64,000 bases of DNA from Klebsormidium nitens (taxonomy: Eukaryota > Streptophyta > Klebsormidiophyceae > Klebsormidiales > Klebsormidiaceae): the NCBI GenBank assembly GCA_000708835.1, contig DF237004.1, positions 69,480-133,479 on the forward strand. Direction: 5' to 3'. The position numbers and the translations under genes were made by a program. The stretch's first letter is position 1, and each line of letters starts with the position of its first letter. Of this stretch, positions 33,683 through 46,800 are shown piece after piece. Below the pieces are notes generated by a model that was not told the origin of the DNA, ran no database searches, and worked only from the letters and a program-made list of their open reading frames with translations.

Positions 33683-36600
33683 CTACTGGGCGCTTTCCCA
33701 CCCGCTGGCAGCGGAGGGAGCGGCGGTCCAGTCGGCGGGGGCGGCTGCGGGGGCAGCACCGGACTCCCACCCTGCAAAGAAAAACGGTTGTTAGGTTCAA
33801 CTGACAGAGGGCCCTACAGGTACTTGAGTGCAGGGTGGCCGCAAAAAACACAACCTAAAGGCAAGCTCGAGTTGTAAACAGATCCTCTATGATCACGTGC
33901 GAACGTGCGAATGCCAACCGCGTCTTGGACAAACGTTCTTGGGCTTGCCGTGGATCATGATGGATCCCTTGACGGATGCTCCATATACATGGCCTTCAGC
34001 CCACCAGGACAACAGATCACAACAGACCTCGTCATCGATCTTTTTTGACCCAGCACCGCCGAGACTCCACTGTATTCCCCTACCTGCAGCAGCCGGGGCA
34101 GCCGCGCCGCTCCACTCCTGTGCCGCCGGCGCCGGGGCCGCGTTCCAGTCGCTGCCAGCAGCCGCGGGGGCAGCCGCAGTGGGGGCTGCCGCACCGTCCC
34201 AGTCAGCGGCGGCGCCCTGCTCCCACTCGGTAGCGGCAGCGGTGGGGGCCAATCCAAGGGCGGGGGTGGCGCCGTACTCGGGGGCAAAGTCGGTGGCCGG
34301 GGCATCGTCCTCGCCGGGCTCCTTGGTCTCCTCCGGCTCGCGGTAGAAGAACAGATCGACCTGGAATTGTTGAGTTAAGGTGAGTTAGTAGATGGGTGTG
34401 AAAGTAGAAGAGACAGTGACTCTGAGACCATGACGAAGTAGGCAAGACAGGAACTGAAGTGGAGAAGGGTCTCGTTCAGCAATCTAACAGAAGGTAGAAA
34501 GGAGTTGAAAAGACATAAAAAGTGAGATCGGAAACATTCGGAGGGGTGGCTGTGCGCGCTCAGTCAACCTGATGCCAAGAGCCACCGTCTGGCTGTCCCT
34601 GCACATCCAGAAACCAGTCCTTGCTTCATTCATTGCTGCTCCCAGAGTGGCGACAAAATCTGGATCGTTTGTAATCCAGCTCAAGCGCCCGTGAGAACAT
34701 ATCCATTTCCTACGCAGAAGACAATTAGACCTTGCAAGAACTGCCCCTCACCATGACGTCCCACGGCTGCGCCGCGGTGATGGTGCCGCGCATCTGGAGG
34801 ACCATCCTGGTGAGGACCCAGTAGAGCGCCCCGATGGAATGCTTGCCCTTGTTGTTGGCGGGGATCGCAATGTCCACGTGCTTCAGCGGCGAGTCGGTGT
34901 CCGCAAACGCGATCGTCGGGATGTTGCCCAGCGACGACTCCTTGATGGGCTGCACGAGAAAGAGGACGACCAAAAGTGAGCCTCAACCACAACAGATTGA
35001 GTAGACGCCAAGGCGACAATCAGGACACGACAAGAGTTTGTGATTGATGTCCTTGCTAACTTCTAGCCGAAAAGCCTTTTCTGCAACGCTTGTTTAAAAG
35101 GTCCACTTGCTGTGACCGCAGCCACCAAGACTGGCGCCATCACTTGGCTCATCACAGTAGCCATGACTTGCCCAAGGCAGGAAACTTCTCTCCTATTCAC
35201 CGGAGTTGCTTCAAAAACATTCAAGTCATTTAGTCACCCCCAACAACACTGAAGCTACACCTTGCCCCACATCCTACAACCTCGAACACCTTTCTCGGGC
35301 CATCTGTCACTTCAACACCAGCTCCCAACTTATCACATACGAGCATCTTGTTCCCCCACCTGGTGGTCCGTCCTGGGGTCCGTCAGGATGAGCAGCCTGG
35401 GCTCCAGGAACGACTCCTGGATCTGGTTAGTGAACGTTCCGGGGGTGTGGCGCCCGGCAATGGAGTGCGCCCCCGTGTAGGTCGCAAACTTGAGCACGGC
35501 GCGCTGGCCGTAGGGGCGGGCCGACTGGACGCAAATGTCCTGGGGGTTCTCAATGGCCACGATCACACGCGCCGCCAGCTGGAGCTTCTCCCACGTCTTG
35601 CCCAGGTTGATGATGTAGATGCCTGGAGGGACAAGGAGTATTTGCTGTGAACTTCTGATTCTGGAATGATGCACTCTTTGCTTGAACTTGCTGCTTTATC
35701 CTTTTGTTGCAAGTGGATAATGTTCCAGGACTTGCCCAGACTCACGGTGTAAAATGCGTGCAGGAGCACTGGAGAGGGCGCCATTTCAAAAATGATGTTT
35801 CAACACTGAAACGCATAAAGAGCAAGCAACTCGCGTCTCACAGAACGCATTTGGGTTGTAAATCCTGGACTCTGTGTGGGTTTTGAAGTCGGACTGGCAT
35901 ATTGTCGTGCCCCCCTTCACTGACGAGCACTCTCTGGGCATAGTCTCTACACCAACTTGACAAGCGCCGCAGCGGTGGGACCCTTCGGCAAAGGGAAAGG
36001 TGCATTCTACCAGTCTCCCTGCTTAGTGAAGGGTTGAGAAGCCTTTCCAGATTACCTGCACCTCTGTAGCTCACATTGACTACGCCTACTGTATGAGTAG
36101 CTCAAACATTTCAATCACTGGCAACCAATCCAGCCAACATTTATGCCCAAATTGGTAAGCCTAGCTGCTTCAATAAAAGCAGATTGCGCAAGATGGAAGT
36201 GCTCCCCTCTGGAAAAAATAAGCTAGATTGCTGCGAAGAAGCAACATCACCAGACTGACTCTGCACCACTACTGCCATTACCGCAAGTGAGGGATCGCCC
36301 AACTGCATGTACTCAAAAGATAAGCTGGCGGATCCAATCATCAACATCTCGCCACAGAATATAGCATACCAAGTACCCTTTCCATCATGGCAGAGGGCAA
36401 ATCAGACACCGTTACCGCATGCTAAACCCCTTTGCAGTTTGCTTTTGAACCCTCAAATGTAAAGAAGGAACCTTTGCAATGAGGCCCAGCAAAGCTACAG
36501 AGATGTCTGCACTGTGCCTCCTGCACCTCTGAGAGTGCCATAACCAAGGGCCTTACACTCACGGCGCCAACCGCTGAACATACACAAACAGTACCCGAGG

Positions 36601-36954
36601 CGAGGAAACTTCGTAAACCAAGAAACCCAGTGTCCCCCTCAACAACTGCCATTGCGTGGCCAGACCAGGCTCTGTCTTCACAACCCTGCATTCAGCCCCC
36701 ATTTCTTGCCCCCGCCCTTCATGCGCTCAGGTTTGAACCGTCAAAAATGCCTCTTCTTGGCACACATAACCCTACTTCCCCCTGCCTGTTTCCCACTGCC
36801 AAAACCGCCAAGCGGTAACGGGGCCTGCCCACTTACCATCGGCGCGCCTCTTCCACACATAGCGCTCCATCTGGAAATCGCAATTCTTGGTCCCGAGGTG
36901 GACCCCAGCTGCCAGCAGCAGCTGGATGTCGGCCTCCTTCTGAGAGAGCGCCAT
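33683..36954 (-). CDS. RPSA: 40S ribosomal protein SA (uS2 family)
   Basis: Five exons: 36954-36837, 35622-35360, 34949-34752, 34360-34084 and 33771-33683, totalling 945 nt (314 residues), all phases correct. The sequence follows the family throughout: '[20 protein letters not shown]', '[17 protein letters not shown]', '[20 protein letters not shown]', '[16 protein letters not shown]', '[15 protein letters not shown]', '[18 protein letters not shown]' and '[17 protein letters not shown]'. It is a structural protein of the small ribosomal subunit, needed for 18S rRNA maturation and translation. The eukaryote-specific tail is alanine/proline-rich with spaced tryptophans ('TEWEQ', 'ADWDG', 'SDWNA', 'QEWSG', 'GWESG', 'ADWTA', 'GWESAQ'), like the TEW(S) repeats of animal RPSA. 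The first intron is about 1.2 kb. Its start is 0.92 kb from the divergent CAP-D2 start. Confidence 0.97.
35720..35765 (-). repeat. 5'-edge echo of RPSA exon 35622-35360
   Basis: The exon start '[16 protein letters not shown]' has a decayed copy upstream reading '[16 protein letters not shown]', anchored on 'cttgccca'. The step is about 134 bp. Confidence 0.7.
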
Positions 36955-37874
36955 GATTGCTTGCTTTGCCTGCGCCGCAGAGCGCCAACCCACCTAGCGT
37001 GCTAGGTGAAAGAGGGAGGGCCAGCGTCGCTTGCTGGCGTTTTGATGAAGCAGGGGCACGTGATGCGCCCGCTTTCGTATACGTATGTGCAAGCACTCTG
37101 CCCGTTTGATTGTAAAACTCTGCCCGGTAGTATGTACCGGCTTATTTTAATGTTAACCGGGAGTTGTGAAAAGAGCGACAATCAATATCGCAGACCTACC
37201 CATTTTGTCGCTGTTGATTTCAGAGCCGGTGAAAGACTTTGACCGCGACCAAGTTGCCGGCTGATCAGGAGCACTGCTTTTCCCGCCAAGATTCTTGAAT
37301 TGCAATTTGCACTCATGAGCAACTTAGGGAGAAGATCAGCCAGAGAATGTAGCCTCATGTAGGACGCTGTTTCTGTTCTCCTGCAGCAACGTTGCAAAGC
37401 TTACGGTATCTGTTCTTTTCCTTAGGTATCTGTCCTGTTTGGAGCTTCTCTGCCGGGCAGCCGTACGTTGGATTCCGAGGGCCAGATTGAGCCGGGCTGT
37501 GTTGGTGTGTTAGAGACACGCTGGCTGCTGGGAAGACATATAAGGCATCTCAGAACAAGCTGGACATTTTGAATCACCTTCATAACGATTGCTTCGAAAG
37601 CTTTGGAGAATATCTGGCAAAAAGATTTTGGGGCAGCTTCAAGTCTATGCTGCAAGGATCAGGCGGCTGCTTTCCTACAAGCCTATCGCTGGGGCAATTC
37701 AGTTGCTCGCCACTTATCGAATCCTCTAGTCCCTAAGTTCTACATTACTTCAGGGCGAGAGTCCGGAATTCCTGCTACCGTATGTAAGCACAAGTCCTTT
37801 GAGCAGGCCCACATTTGTCTGCGCAAGTATAATGGATCTTACCATACTTCATTGAGGACCGTTTACCAGCAGGC
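36955..37874. other. Divergent promoter region between RPSA and CAP-D2
   Basis: This holds the 5' flanks of two housekeeping genes transcribed away from each other. A short plus-strand frame at 37603-37878 has no family similarity and overlaps the CAP-D2 start. No specific element could be assigned. Confidence 0.5.
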
Positions 37875-40800
37875 ATGATGGCAGGGCAGGAATTTGGGAT
37901 ACCTTTGAAACTCGCTGACTTGGAGGATGGGGATGGGCCGTTCGCTCTGAAGGAGCTTGATGAGAGAGCTATCTCTGCACCCCACGAACTTGCAAAGAGT
38001 GAGCTTCCTTCTGTGCGACTCCTCTTGGCAGCCCGCCTCTCATGGTTGTAGAGTTTACAAAGTGACGAGAGGCAACGTAGTTTGTCCTCACTGCAGAAAT
38101 CAAGTGAAGGCCAAAGACCTTAAGTACAACTACCCAAAACAGCTGTCTGTTTTGTTTGAAGCTTGGATTGACAACCCAAAAGTTCTAAGACAGATACATA
38201 CCTTCCAGAGGGCATTAGTTGTGTAGCACTGGCATGTTTAATTCAATCACCACCCTGGTACTAAGCATATCATAGATTTCACCGGCCACCCATACCATCT
38301 CTGGCCAACAATTAAGAGAACGCACTCAAGGGTAATTCGCAAATTACTGTCATGATAAGTAAACAGACATGGAAGATGCGAGTCAAAGGCGTGCTCACCC
38401 AACGCGTCACTTGAATGCAGCAATCTCCCAAGAGCTTGGTTTCAAGGAGGTGGTGGACATTGAGCAAGAAGAGATCTTTGCCCCAGTCTACTCCCTTGTG
38501 AGGTAAGAGTGCTACAAGGAAAATCAGGACTTTGTGCCCACATTTTGACCTTCTAGTTTATTTGCCCACTACATGCTAATGGGCTGCATCCCGTATCTGA
38601 AGAGAACCGTCCAGCGTATCAACCTTGGTTTGCGAGATGGGACAAAATGGTCTCCCGCCTTCGTCGTCCACTCCGCATAATCTTTCATCCGTGCGAGTGC
38701 ACAGCGCATCAGTGAAAACATAGTCTGACATAGCAGGAGCGCTTCGCAACAGCTTTTGGCAGGGATGCGAAATCGATTTCACCTTGTTGCTAACAATGTC
38801 GGGGCTACCATCACTTAATCCTTACTCCGTTCACTTGAGCTCTCCATACGCTGACAAAAGCACAACTCCCTCTCTCGCCTCGCCCGCAGACACTTTACAA
38901 AACTGCCGGCGACTGCCAAGGTCCTGTTGGTGGACACTCTGTGCACAAACCTCCTTCTTCTCAACCCGTCCATTCACTCCCTGGTCACGTCCACCAAAGA
39001 CAGCACAGAAGACGGGGGCGCCGAGGGCTACGCCTCGCTGCTCCAGTCCCACAGGAACGCCCTCAAGATCTACGTGCTGTTTCTTCATGAAATCTGCGCC
39101 GCCGAGGAGAAGGAAGCGCCGGCGGCCGCGGCTGAGAAGGCGGCCACAGCGCCTCCAGGAGGAAGAGTGCGTGCTTATATCCGTTCAATCTGCTTTATCA
39201 TCCATTCGAGTTACCTGTGGAAATGTTATTCAAAAATGCGGATTCGTAGAAGGCAGTTGCCGACCACTGTGCCAGTCTTGTGCAACACAGCATTTGGCCG
39301 GGCCACGGCATGCACTTTATTCTCCGCAGAACCTCGCCAGTGGCCTCCTGGGTCTGACCAGATACTAGCCAACATAATTCTGGCTTTGGAGATCCGAGAA
39401 AGCCATCACAGAACAAAGTCCTTGACCAGTGTTCTCATTTTTTTTCTGCCTCCTTCCAGCGGAGAGCCCCCAGCAAGAAGAATGCGGCCAGCAATTGGGA
39501 CTGGGACTTCCAGCGGCCCCGTGTGATCCGGCCCCTGGCGGGGGCGCTCGAGGCGGACCTGAAGGAGCTGTACCGCATGGATCAACCAGAGGAGGCCCTG
39601 TTGCAGCTCTTCACAAGGTACGGTTTTGATTTTTATTTTTAGGAATCTGGTTTGAGGTTTCAAGGTGGGCCAAGTTTTGGTGCATCCGGCTGTGCAGGGT
39701 TGTCAAGAGGCGATGCAGTCAAGAAGAAAAGTCAGATGCTAACTCTACTTCAGGGGTTTGAGTTCGTGAAGCGCTTAACATGGTCCACTGCAAACCATCT
39801 CGTGTCTGGCTGACCGTCTGGGCGTTTGAGATCCGATCGCACAGGAGGGATATCTGGTTACAGGGATTGTCGTCAAGCCTAAGGAAGCCTGTTTGGAAGG
39901 AGCTCAAGCACGTTCTTTGGCCTCAGGCAAGGCAGACAAGTTCTCAGGTTTAAGAAGGCCGGCTGATTCGCGAGAGGCAGTTGGTATCCTGCTTCCAGAA
40001 CGACGCTTGCCGTACTGTTGGATGGGCCTGCTCAAGGCTCGGCGCCCGGCAAATCATAGTCGTTTGTAAAAGAGTATTTGAACCTGTCCCACTGCTTACG
40101 TCGATTTCACAATCATGGCCGCCACCATATCGTGTTCCCGCTGCCACAGGTTCCAAAAGCTGAACGGATTTCTTTCCTTATTTGTAGGACCGCCTTTCTG
40201 ATGCTCGAGAACCCGGCTGTCCCGCGCGACCGCGACGCCGACTTCAAGTCCGACGTGTACAAGATCCTCGCGCTCTGCTGCGCCAAGTACGACCACACGC
40301 TCCCCGTCACCACGACGCTCATCCACTCCCTCCTCAAGTACGAGCACTCCCCCGGCCCGCTCGCCGAAGTCGCCACTCTAGTTGCGACCAAGTACGATGA
40401 CCCCCGGCTCGCAGCGGCGGTGCTCCGCGAAATCGGCCAGATGGACCCCCGCGAGCTGTTGCGCGACGTGGGCGGCGCGAAGAACGTCAGCGCGTTTCTA
40501 GTGGAGCTGGCGGAGCGGCTGCCGAAGATCGTGGCGCGGAACTTCAGTCTCGTGATGGTGCATATGAACGGGGAGCAGTACCATATGCGGAGCGCGCTGG
40601 TGATGGTTCTCGGGCGGATCGTTGCGAAGGCGTTCGACGAGAAGGAGGAGAACACGGCTGCGGAGCAGGCACGGCTCAAGTCCAAGCAGGCGTTGCTCGA
40701 CGTTCTTCTGGAACGGGTGCGCGACGTCAACTCCTTCACGCGCACCCGCGTTCTGCAAGCGTGGTCGTACCTGTGCGAAGAGAACCAGGTGCACCTCGGG

Positions 40801-43800
40801 CTGTTCAACCGCGTGACCGAGATTGCGACCGGACGGCTCGAGGACAAAGCGTCCAACGTCCGAAAGGCGGCGCTTCAGCTGCTGTCGACGCTGATCGTGT
40901 GCAACCCGTTTGCGTCGGACTTGCGGGTCGCGCCGTACGAATCCACCCTCCGGACGTTCCAAGAAAAGTTGGACAAGGCCGAAGAGGACAACCGTCCGAG
41001 CGACGAGGAGCTGCTGGCCGCCGCGTTTGGTCCAGGCAGCGGCGGAATCCGGGCCGGAGAGCAAGCGGAACGGAACCCGGATACGGAAAACGGAACTGGG
41101 GAAGCGTCGGCCGACGAAGACGCGGTTGAAGACGGAACGAGAACGGATGCTCCTGCGGAACCAGACCTTGAGCCGGACCAGGAACCCAGTTCTCAGTCAA
41201 CGCAGCCTGAGCCTGAATCCAACTCGCAATCCACGCAACCAGAGGCGGCAGGGTCTGAGCAGAATGCCGCGTCCCTAACCCGGCTTCGGGCAATGGTGGC
41301 CAGTCTGGACGCTGCTGTCAAGTTTACGAAGCAGTTAGCGAAAACCATGCCGGTTTTCGACAAGCTGCTGGCGTCGGCATCGGTCACTGACGTCACAGAG
41401 ACGATCCAGTTTCTGGAGCTGGCCAAGAGCCGTAAGTGCGAGGACGTGGACGACCGGTTGCGGCTCATGCTGCCCCTGGTGAGGACGTGCGAATTTCCTG
41501 TCTTCAAAATCATAGAATGCGGACTGGGGTTCTGATTTGGCCTAGGAAAGGTCGCGGTAAGGTGGCCTGAGTAGGGCCGCCGCCCAGCGAAACTTCGAAA
41601 CGCTGGGGGCTTGATCGTATGGGTTCTCTTCTCATCTGTGCCCTGAGCTTGCGAAATTGTTTCCTCGGATCGATGTGCCTAGGCCGCTTCCAGTACGTGC
41701 ATGTTGCATGTCGACAAAGGCCATCCCTTCCACTTTTCATCGGACAGGCTATGGTACATCTAAGACTGGACTTGTGTTTGTAGCGCCCATTTTGTCCTGC
41801 AGGTGTTTTCGCAGAAGGTCAGCAGAAGACACGCCATCTTTGGCGCGCGCAGAAAGCCGTACGCCGAAGTTCCATACAAAAAAGGCCTTTTTCAAGCTTG
41901 CTCTGCTGGAAATCTCTATACTTGAGTCAGATTTAGAGTTTTGGGTTTTTTGCCAGATTTTCTGCCGGGAGGCCAGCGTGAGGGAGGCCGTCTCCGCCGC
42001 ATGCGAGAAGCTGTACGTCAAAGTCTCGGAAGAAGGCACCGGGCAGCGCGGCCTGGCGGACCCCAAGCTGGCGGCCAAGAACCTGGTGGGCCTCACCATG
42101 GGCGCGTCCCTCGGAACGCTCGCGTCGCTCGAGGCGATCGTGGTGGACTTCATGCACCGGGAGCTGATCACACACGGCATGGTGAGCTTCAGGAAGAGCT
42201 TCTTTAGATTGGTGGCGATATCCTGCTTTTAGTGTTGGTCGAACGTTCCTTCTCGGAAAAGGGGGGTGCGTGTGCCCTCGCCCTTAACGACTTTCTGTGG
42301 ACTTCCCAAGAAATCATGTAAGCACTGGTGCTCGTTTCGCCGCTGTGCCTTAGTCTGTAAAGGTCAACACCTTGTTTACCGTTTGAGAAGCAGGTAGGTA
42401 TCTCTCCCTCCTTCCCCGGCTTCAAAATTCAACTGATATCCCTCTCCGTGCTGGGACTCCCTTGCGCTGCACTGGATCCACTTTTGTCATTCGTTGTTCA
42501 AGCATGGGTCACAACACACATTCACCCAAGGACAAGGTTCATTTCTCCCATGCTTAAGGCCCACCCTTCCATGAGCCTTCTCTCCTATACAAATCAAGTG
42601 TTCCGGATTCCATGATATGTGTCGATTCTCCCGTACATCTTCCTCTTAATCCTTTCTGTTCCGCCCCGTCTTTTTATACGAGCCTCCTTTTTCTTCTCCA
42701 CAGGTGCGCGCGCTTTGGGACATTTTCGAGGGTCGCGGCGAGGCCATCACCCCCGCGCACAGCCGCGGCGCGCTCGCCGTCCTTACCATGGCCGCCAAGG
42801 GCAACCCTGACGTCATCACCTCTAAGCTCGACTCGCTCCTGCGGCACGGCCTCGGGCCGCGCGCCCAAAAGGACCCTCTCATGGCGCGCTACACGTGAGA
42901 TCTTCTTCTCAGCTTAGCTGACAGGCGTGGTTTTGTATCAAGACAATTTTCCACTTCTTGAATTTACAGCATGATAGCCCTCGGATCAACTGCTTCTCAA
43001 ACCACTCCGCTGCAAATGTCGTTTGGACTGACTGTACGTACTTAACGTTCTGCTGAGGGTGTTTTCGGAGAACGGAAGGTGTTAGGCGTCGCTTGTTCGC
43101 TCGTTTGAAAAGATTGATTCTTAAAGCATCCTCAAGTCTGCTCAATTTACTGCAACCTTCGGATGCGATGCAGGTGTGTCGCACTTCAAAGGATCGCCCT
43201 CGGTGGCGAGCGCGAGAAACTAGAGTCGCGAGATGCGGTCTTCGGCGCGCTGACGTGGCTGGTCAAAAGCGCCCCCCTGCCGGACGAAAGCTGGTACTCG
43301 GCGGCAGAGCAGGCGGTCGGAGCGATTTACGCTCTGCACCCGACGCCGGAGGTCGTGTGCGCAAGGCTGGTGAGAGAGATGGCGGGGGGGGCGTTTGGGC
43401 GGAGAAAGGACACCCCCGGAGAAAGCGGGGATGGTATTGGCGAGCGAGAGCAAGGGGAGAATGTTGGCGAAGGTGGGGAGAAAGAGGCGGGGATTGTTTC
43501 AGAGGGCGAAGGGGAGACTGTGAGTGGAGACGCCGAGAGAAGGCCAGAGGAAGTGAGCGCACAGACTGGAGAGGAGCAACGAACCGGGGAAGATGCGGAC
43601 GGTCCGGCAGACGCGGTCGAAGGAGCGTCCGAAAGCGCTGACGTCACTGGGGCAGAGCAAGCGGCTTTGCCGGAGGTGGCAGGAGAAGCAGACGAACCGG
43701 ACTACGGTGTGAATGCCCCCGCTGGAGGGGCTGCAGCAGCCAAACCCACAGCCAATGGAGCCAATTCACATCCGGCGGACGATGTGTTCGGGTGCTCGGT

Positions 43801-46800
43801 GGGTGCGCTGAGCAGGTTCCTGTTTGTGGTGGGACACGTGGCGCTCAAGCACCTGGTGTACGTGGAGAGCTGCGCGAGGGACGTGCGGAGACTGCGCGTG
43901 GATAAAGACAAGGAGGCGGCGCAGGCGGCAGCGGACCGAAGGGACGCGGAGCTGGCGGGGGTGGAGGTGACGCAGCAGACGCAGGAGAGCGCGGAAGAGA
44001 CGGTGAGCTTGGCGTCTCGCTCTATATTCTTTCCTTTAAGTTTTGACGAAAGTAGACTCTTGCAGTTTTGATTGTGTTACCCTTCGGGGGACGAGCAAAG
44101 TCTGGGACATAGCAATGACGGTAACGCAGCAGACGCAGAGAGAAGCGACTGTAAGCATGGAGTCTTAAGTCTAATGTCCTGGAATTCTGGAGATTAGGCT
44201 GTTGCGTTCTGTTGCCTACACTTCCGGATGAGTCGGAGAGCTTCGGATGATGTAAAGAACGCAGGAGAGGGTAGATGAAACTGAACCTTTGACAGGCCGG
44301 CCTCTTTTTCCTATAGCTTTCCGTTCGTCAAATGATCGGCAGGTAGAAGTGAGGCTTAGGAATATGAAGGGACTGGAAAATTTCGGACATTATTGCTAAA
44401 GGAAAAGGAAAAATCCAATCCTGAAAGGCCGACGGTATAGCAGAAGAAGTTAACTTCGAACAAAGCCGTTTGACGTGCACATTATTGCTGACGTCACCCA
44501 GCGTCATCCCTGCAGGACAAAATCAACGAGGAGCTGGGCGTCGGTTCCGCTTCCGCAGACGCACACTTGGACTCGCTCTCCGAAGCGGCGGAGCGCGAGA
44601 TCCTGTCGCCGCAGAACCTGGTGGGACACGTGGCGCCCGTCGTGGCCCGCATATGCCGCTCGTCGGCGCTCCTGCAGGAGCACCCGCTGCTGCGCTCGTC
44701 CGCGCTGCTCGCGCTCTGCAAGCTCATGGCCGTCGACGCACACTTCTGGTACGACTTTTACAACCAAAGTTTTGACTCTACAACCGCAACATTCTACTAT
44801 GCTTTTATTTGTCTCGTCACTGTTTGGGACTTTGGGCTTCTTTTCCGGTCATTTCGCCGTCTGTAGAGCGCTTGATTTCCATGTTTCATCCTCTCTTGTT
44901 CCGAAGTACTTGCGCTCTCCAAATTCATGGCCGTCCGCGTAGCCTTCTGTTCCGGGATTTTGAGAAGGGGTTTTAGTGTCCTGGGGCTTCACCTCCCTTT
45001 TTCTTTCTTCTTGTGTTCTGCTGGAAGTTGATATTTTCCGTTATGCTCGTTTGGAAGTTTTGTAGGATGCGTGGCTATGGCTTCTATTGTTTCCTTCTTT
45101 GACTTTGCTTGGGCTCGTCAACGAAGCACGCTCTTTGAGACTTCTGGTATGGCTCTTGACCTCCCTTCTTCCTTCTCGTCACCGTTTGCGACAGTCGCTT
45201 TTTCCGGCTCGTTTTGGTTCGTGTAGGGGTGATACCTTCGTCTTGTCTCCTCCCTTGTCCGGCTTTTTGCACTCTGCAAGTCCACGGCCGTCGAGGCGAA
45301 CTTCTGGTACGGCTCTACAGAGTACGTATCAAATCTGCTGTAAGGTAGGCTACCTCAATTCAGGTAGGCGTTTCGTTGTCTTTTTTGCACTTTCCGCCTT
45401 CCGCTGCCGTGTCGCTCCTGCTTAATAACACCTCTTTACCCTCCCTTGCAGCGAGGCCAATCTTCAGCTGCTATTTACACTGGTCCGCAACGCCCCCGAA
45501 GAAGCCGTCCGCTGCAACTGCGTCGTCTCTTTAGGCGACCTGGCTTTCCGTTTCCATTTCTTTGTCCGCTTCGGCTCATCACTTTCTCATGCGTATTCAC
45601 ACCTCTCTTACTCCCTACCGCAGCGAGGCCAATCTCCAGCTGCTGTTTACACTGGTCCGCAACGCCCCCGAGGAAGCCGTCCGATGCAGTCAGGTCATTC
45701 CGCCCGGTGACCTGGCGTTCCGTTTCCGTTTCTGCTTCCGCTCCCCGTTCCCCTGCTTACTCACACCTCTTTTACCCCCTACTGCAGCGAGGCCAATCTG
45801 CAGCTGCTCTTCACGCTGGTCCGCAACGCCCCCGAAGAAGCCGTCCGCTGCAACTGCGTCGTCGCTCTGGGCGACCTGGCGTTCCGGTTCCCCAACCTAG
45901 TTGAGCCGTGGACGGAACATGTGTACGCGCGCCTGCGCGACGAGTCGGTGCTCGTGCGGAAGAACACGGTCATGGTGCTCACGCATCTCATCTTGAACGA
46001 CATGATGAAGGTGGGTTAGGGTTGAGTTTGAGCTGGGGTTATTTTAAGTTTCTGCGGCGTTATGGTCGTCAATACGTGCATCTGAGGATCGGTGCTCGTG
46101 CGTAAGAACACCGTTATGGTGCTCACGCATCTTATCCTTAACGACATGATGAAGGTGGGTTACTTTCTGGGTTTGTTGGGTTTCAGCTGGACTGGTAGGT
46201 TTGAAGGGCTGGTGGGTTCTGGCGGTTAGCGTGGGCCGACGCTGTATCCACTTTGAATTCGTCGATCTCGTGCCGCCGACAATGATGGTGCTCACACATC
46301 TCATTCTCAATGACCTGATGAATGTGGGTGAGGGTTTCCCTTCGGGCTCAGGTGATTTAAGTCTCTGCATTTCCGCAATATTCAGTAAGTCGTGCTCATT
46401 CACAGCACGGTGATTTTGCTCACGCATCTCATCTTCAACAACACGACATACAACATGTATCAGGTCTGGGCAGGGTAGCGGCACGCTTGCTTGCTTGCTT
46501 GGCTTTTTTGGACGAGTCTAATGCAACGGGTGGCTTTGCGTACTCTCAGCCATGACCGGGTCGGAATGCTTCAACTCCTTTCATGGTCACCCACTATCCA
46601 CGCAGCGCTCACTTCTTGTAAGTAGTGAGTTACGTTAAGTACGTTGAAGACGACCAACGTGTGGTGACAGGGATCAGTGTTGACAGGTACTGGCGGTGTC
46701 ACGGATCGTCGTCAGACAGACTTCTCCGTTTGAGAAGGCAAGTGGAAATAAGAAGAAACGCGTAAGAAAATTGAAGGAAGAAGATAAAGAGTTTCTCAAC

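Noticed and set aside
37603-37878. Plus-strand frame ahead of CAP-D2
   Set aside because: It overlaps the CAP-D2 start in another frame, shows no family similarity and lies in the divergent promoter region.
830-46460. Reading the echoes as mutually exclusive alternative exons
   Set aside because: Nearly all lack one splice site and half of the exon, and they diverge into non-coding sequence, so they cannot replace the full exon. Rare use of single sites remains possible.
45452-46460. CRISPR-like or transposon repeats
   Set aside because: The repeats are exon-derived, unequal in length, and lack terminal inverted repeats, target-site duplications or regular spacers.
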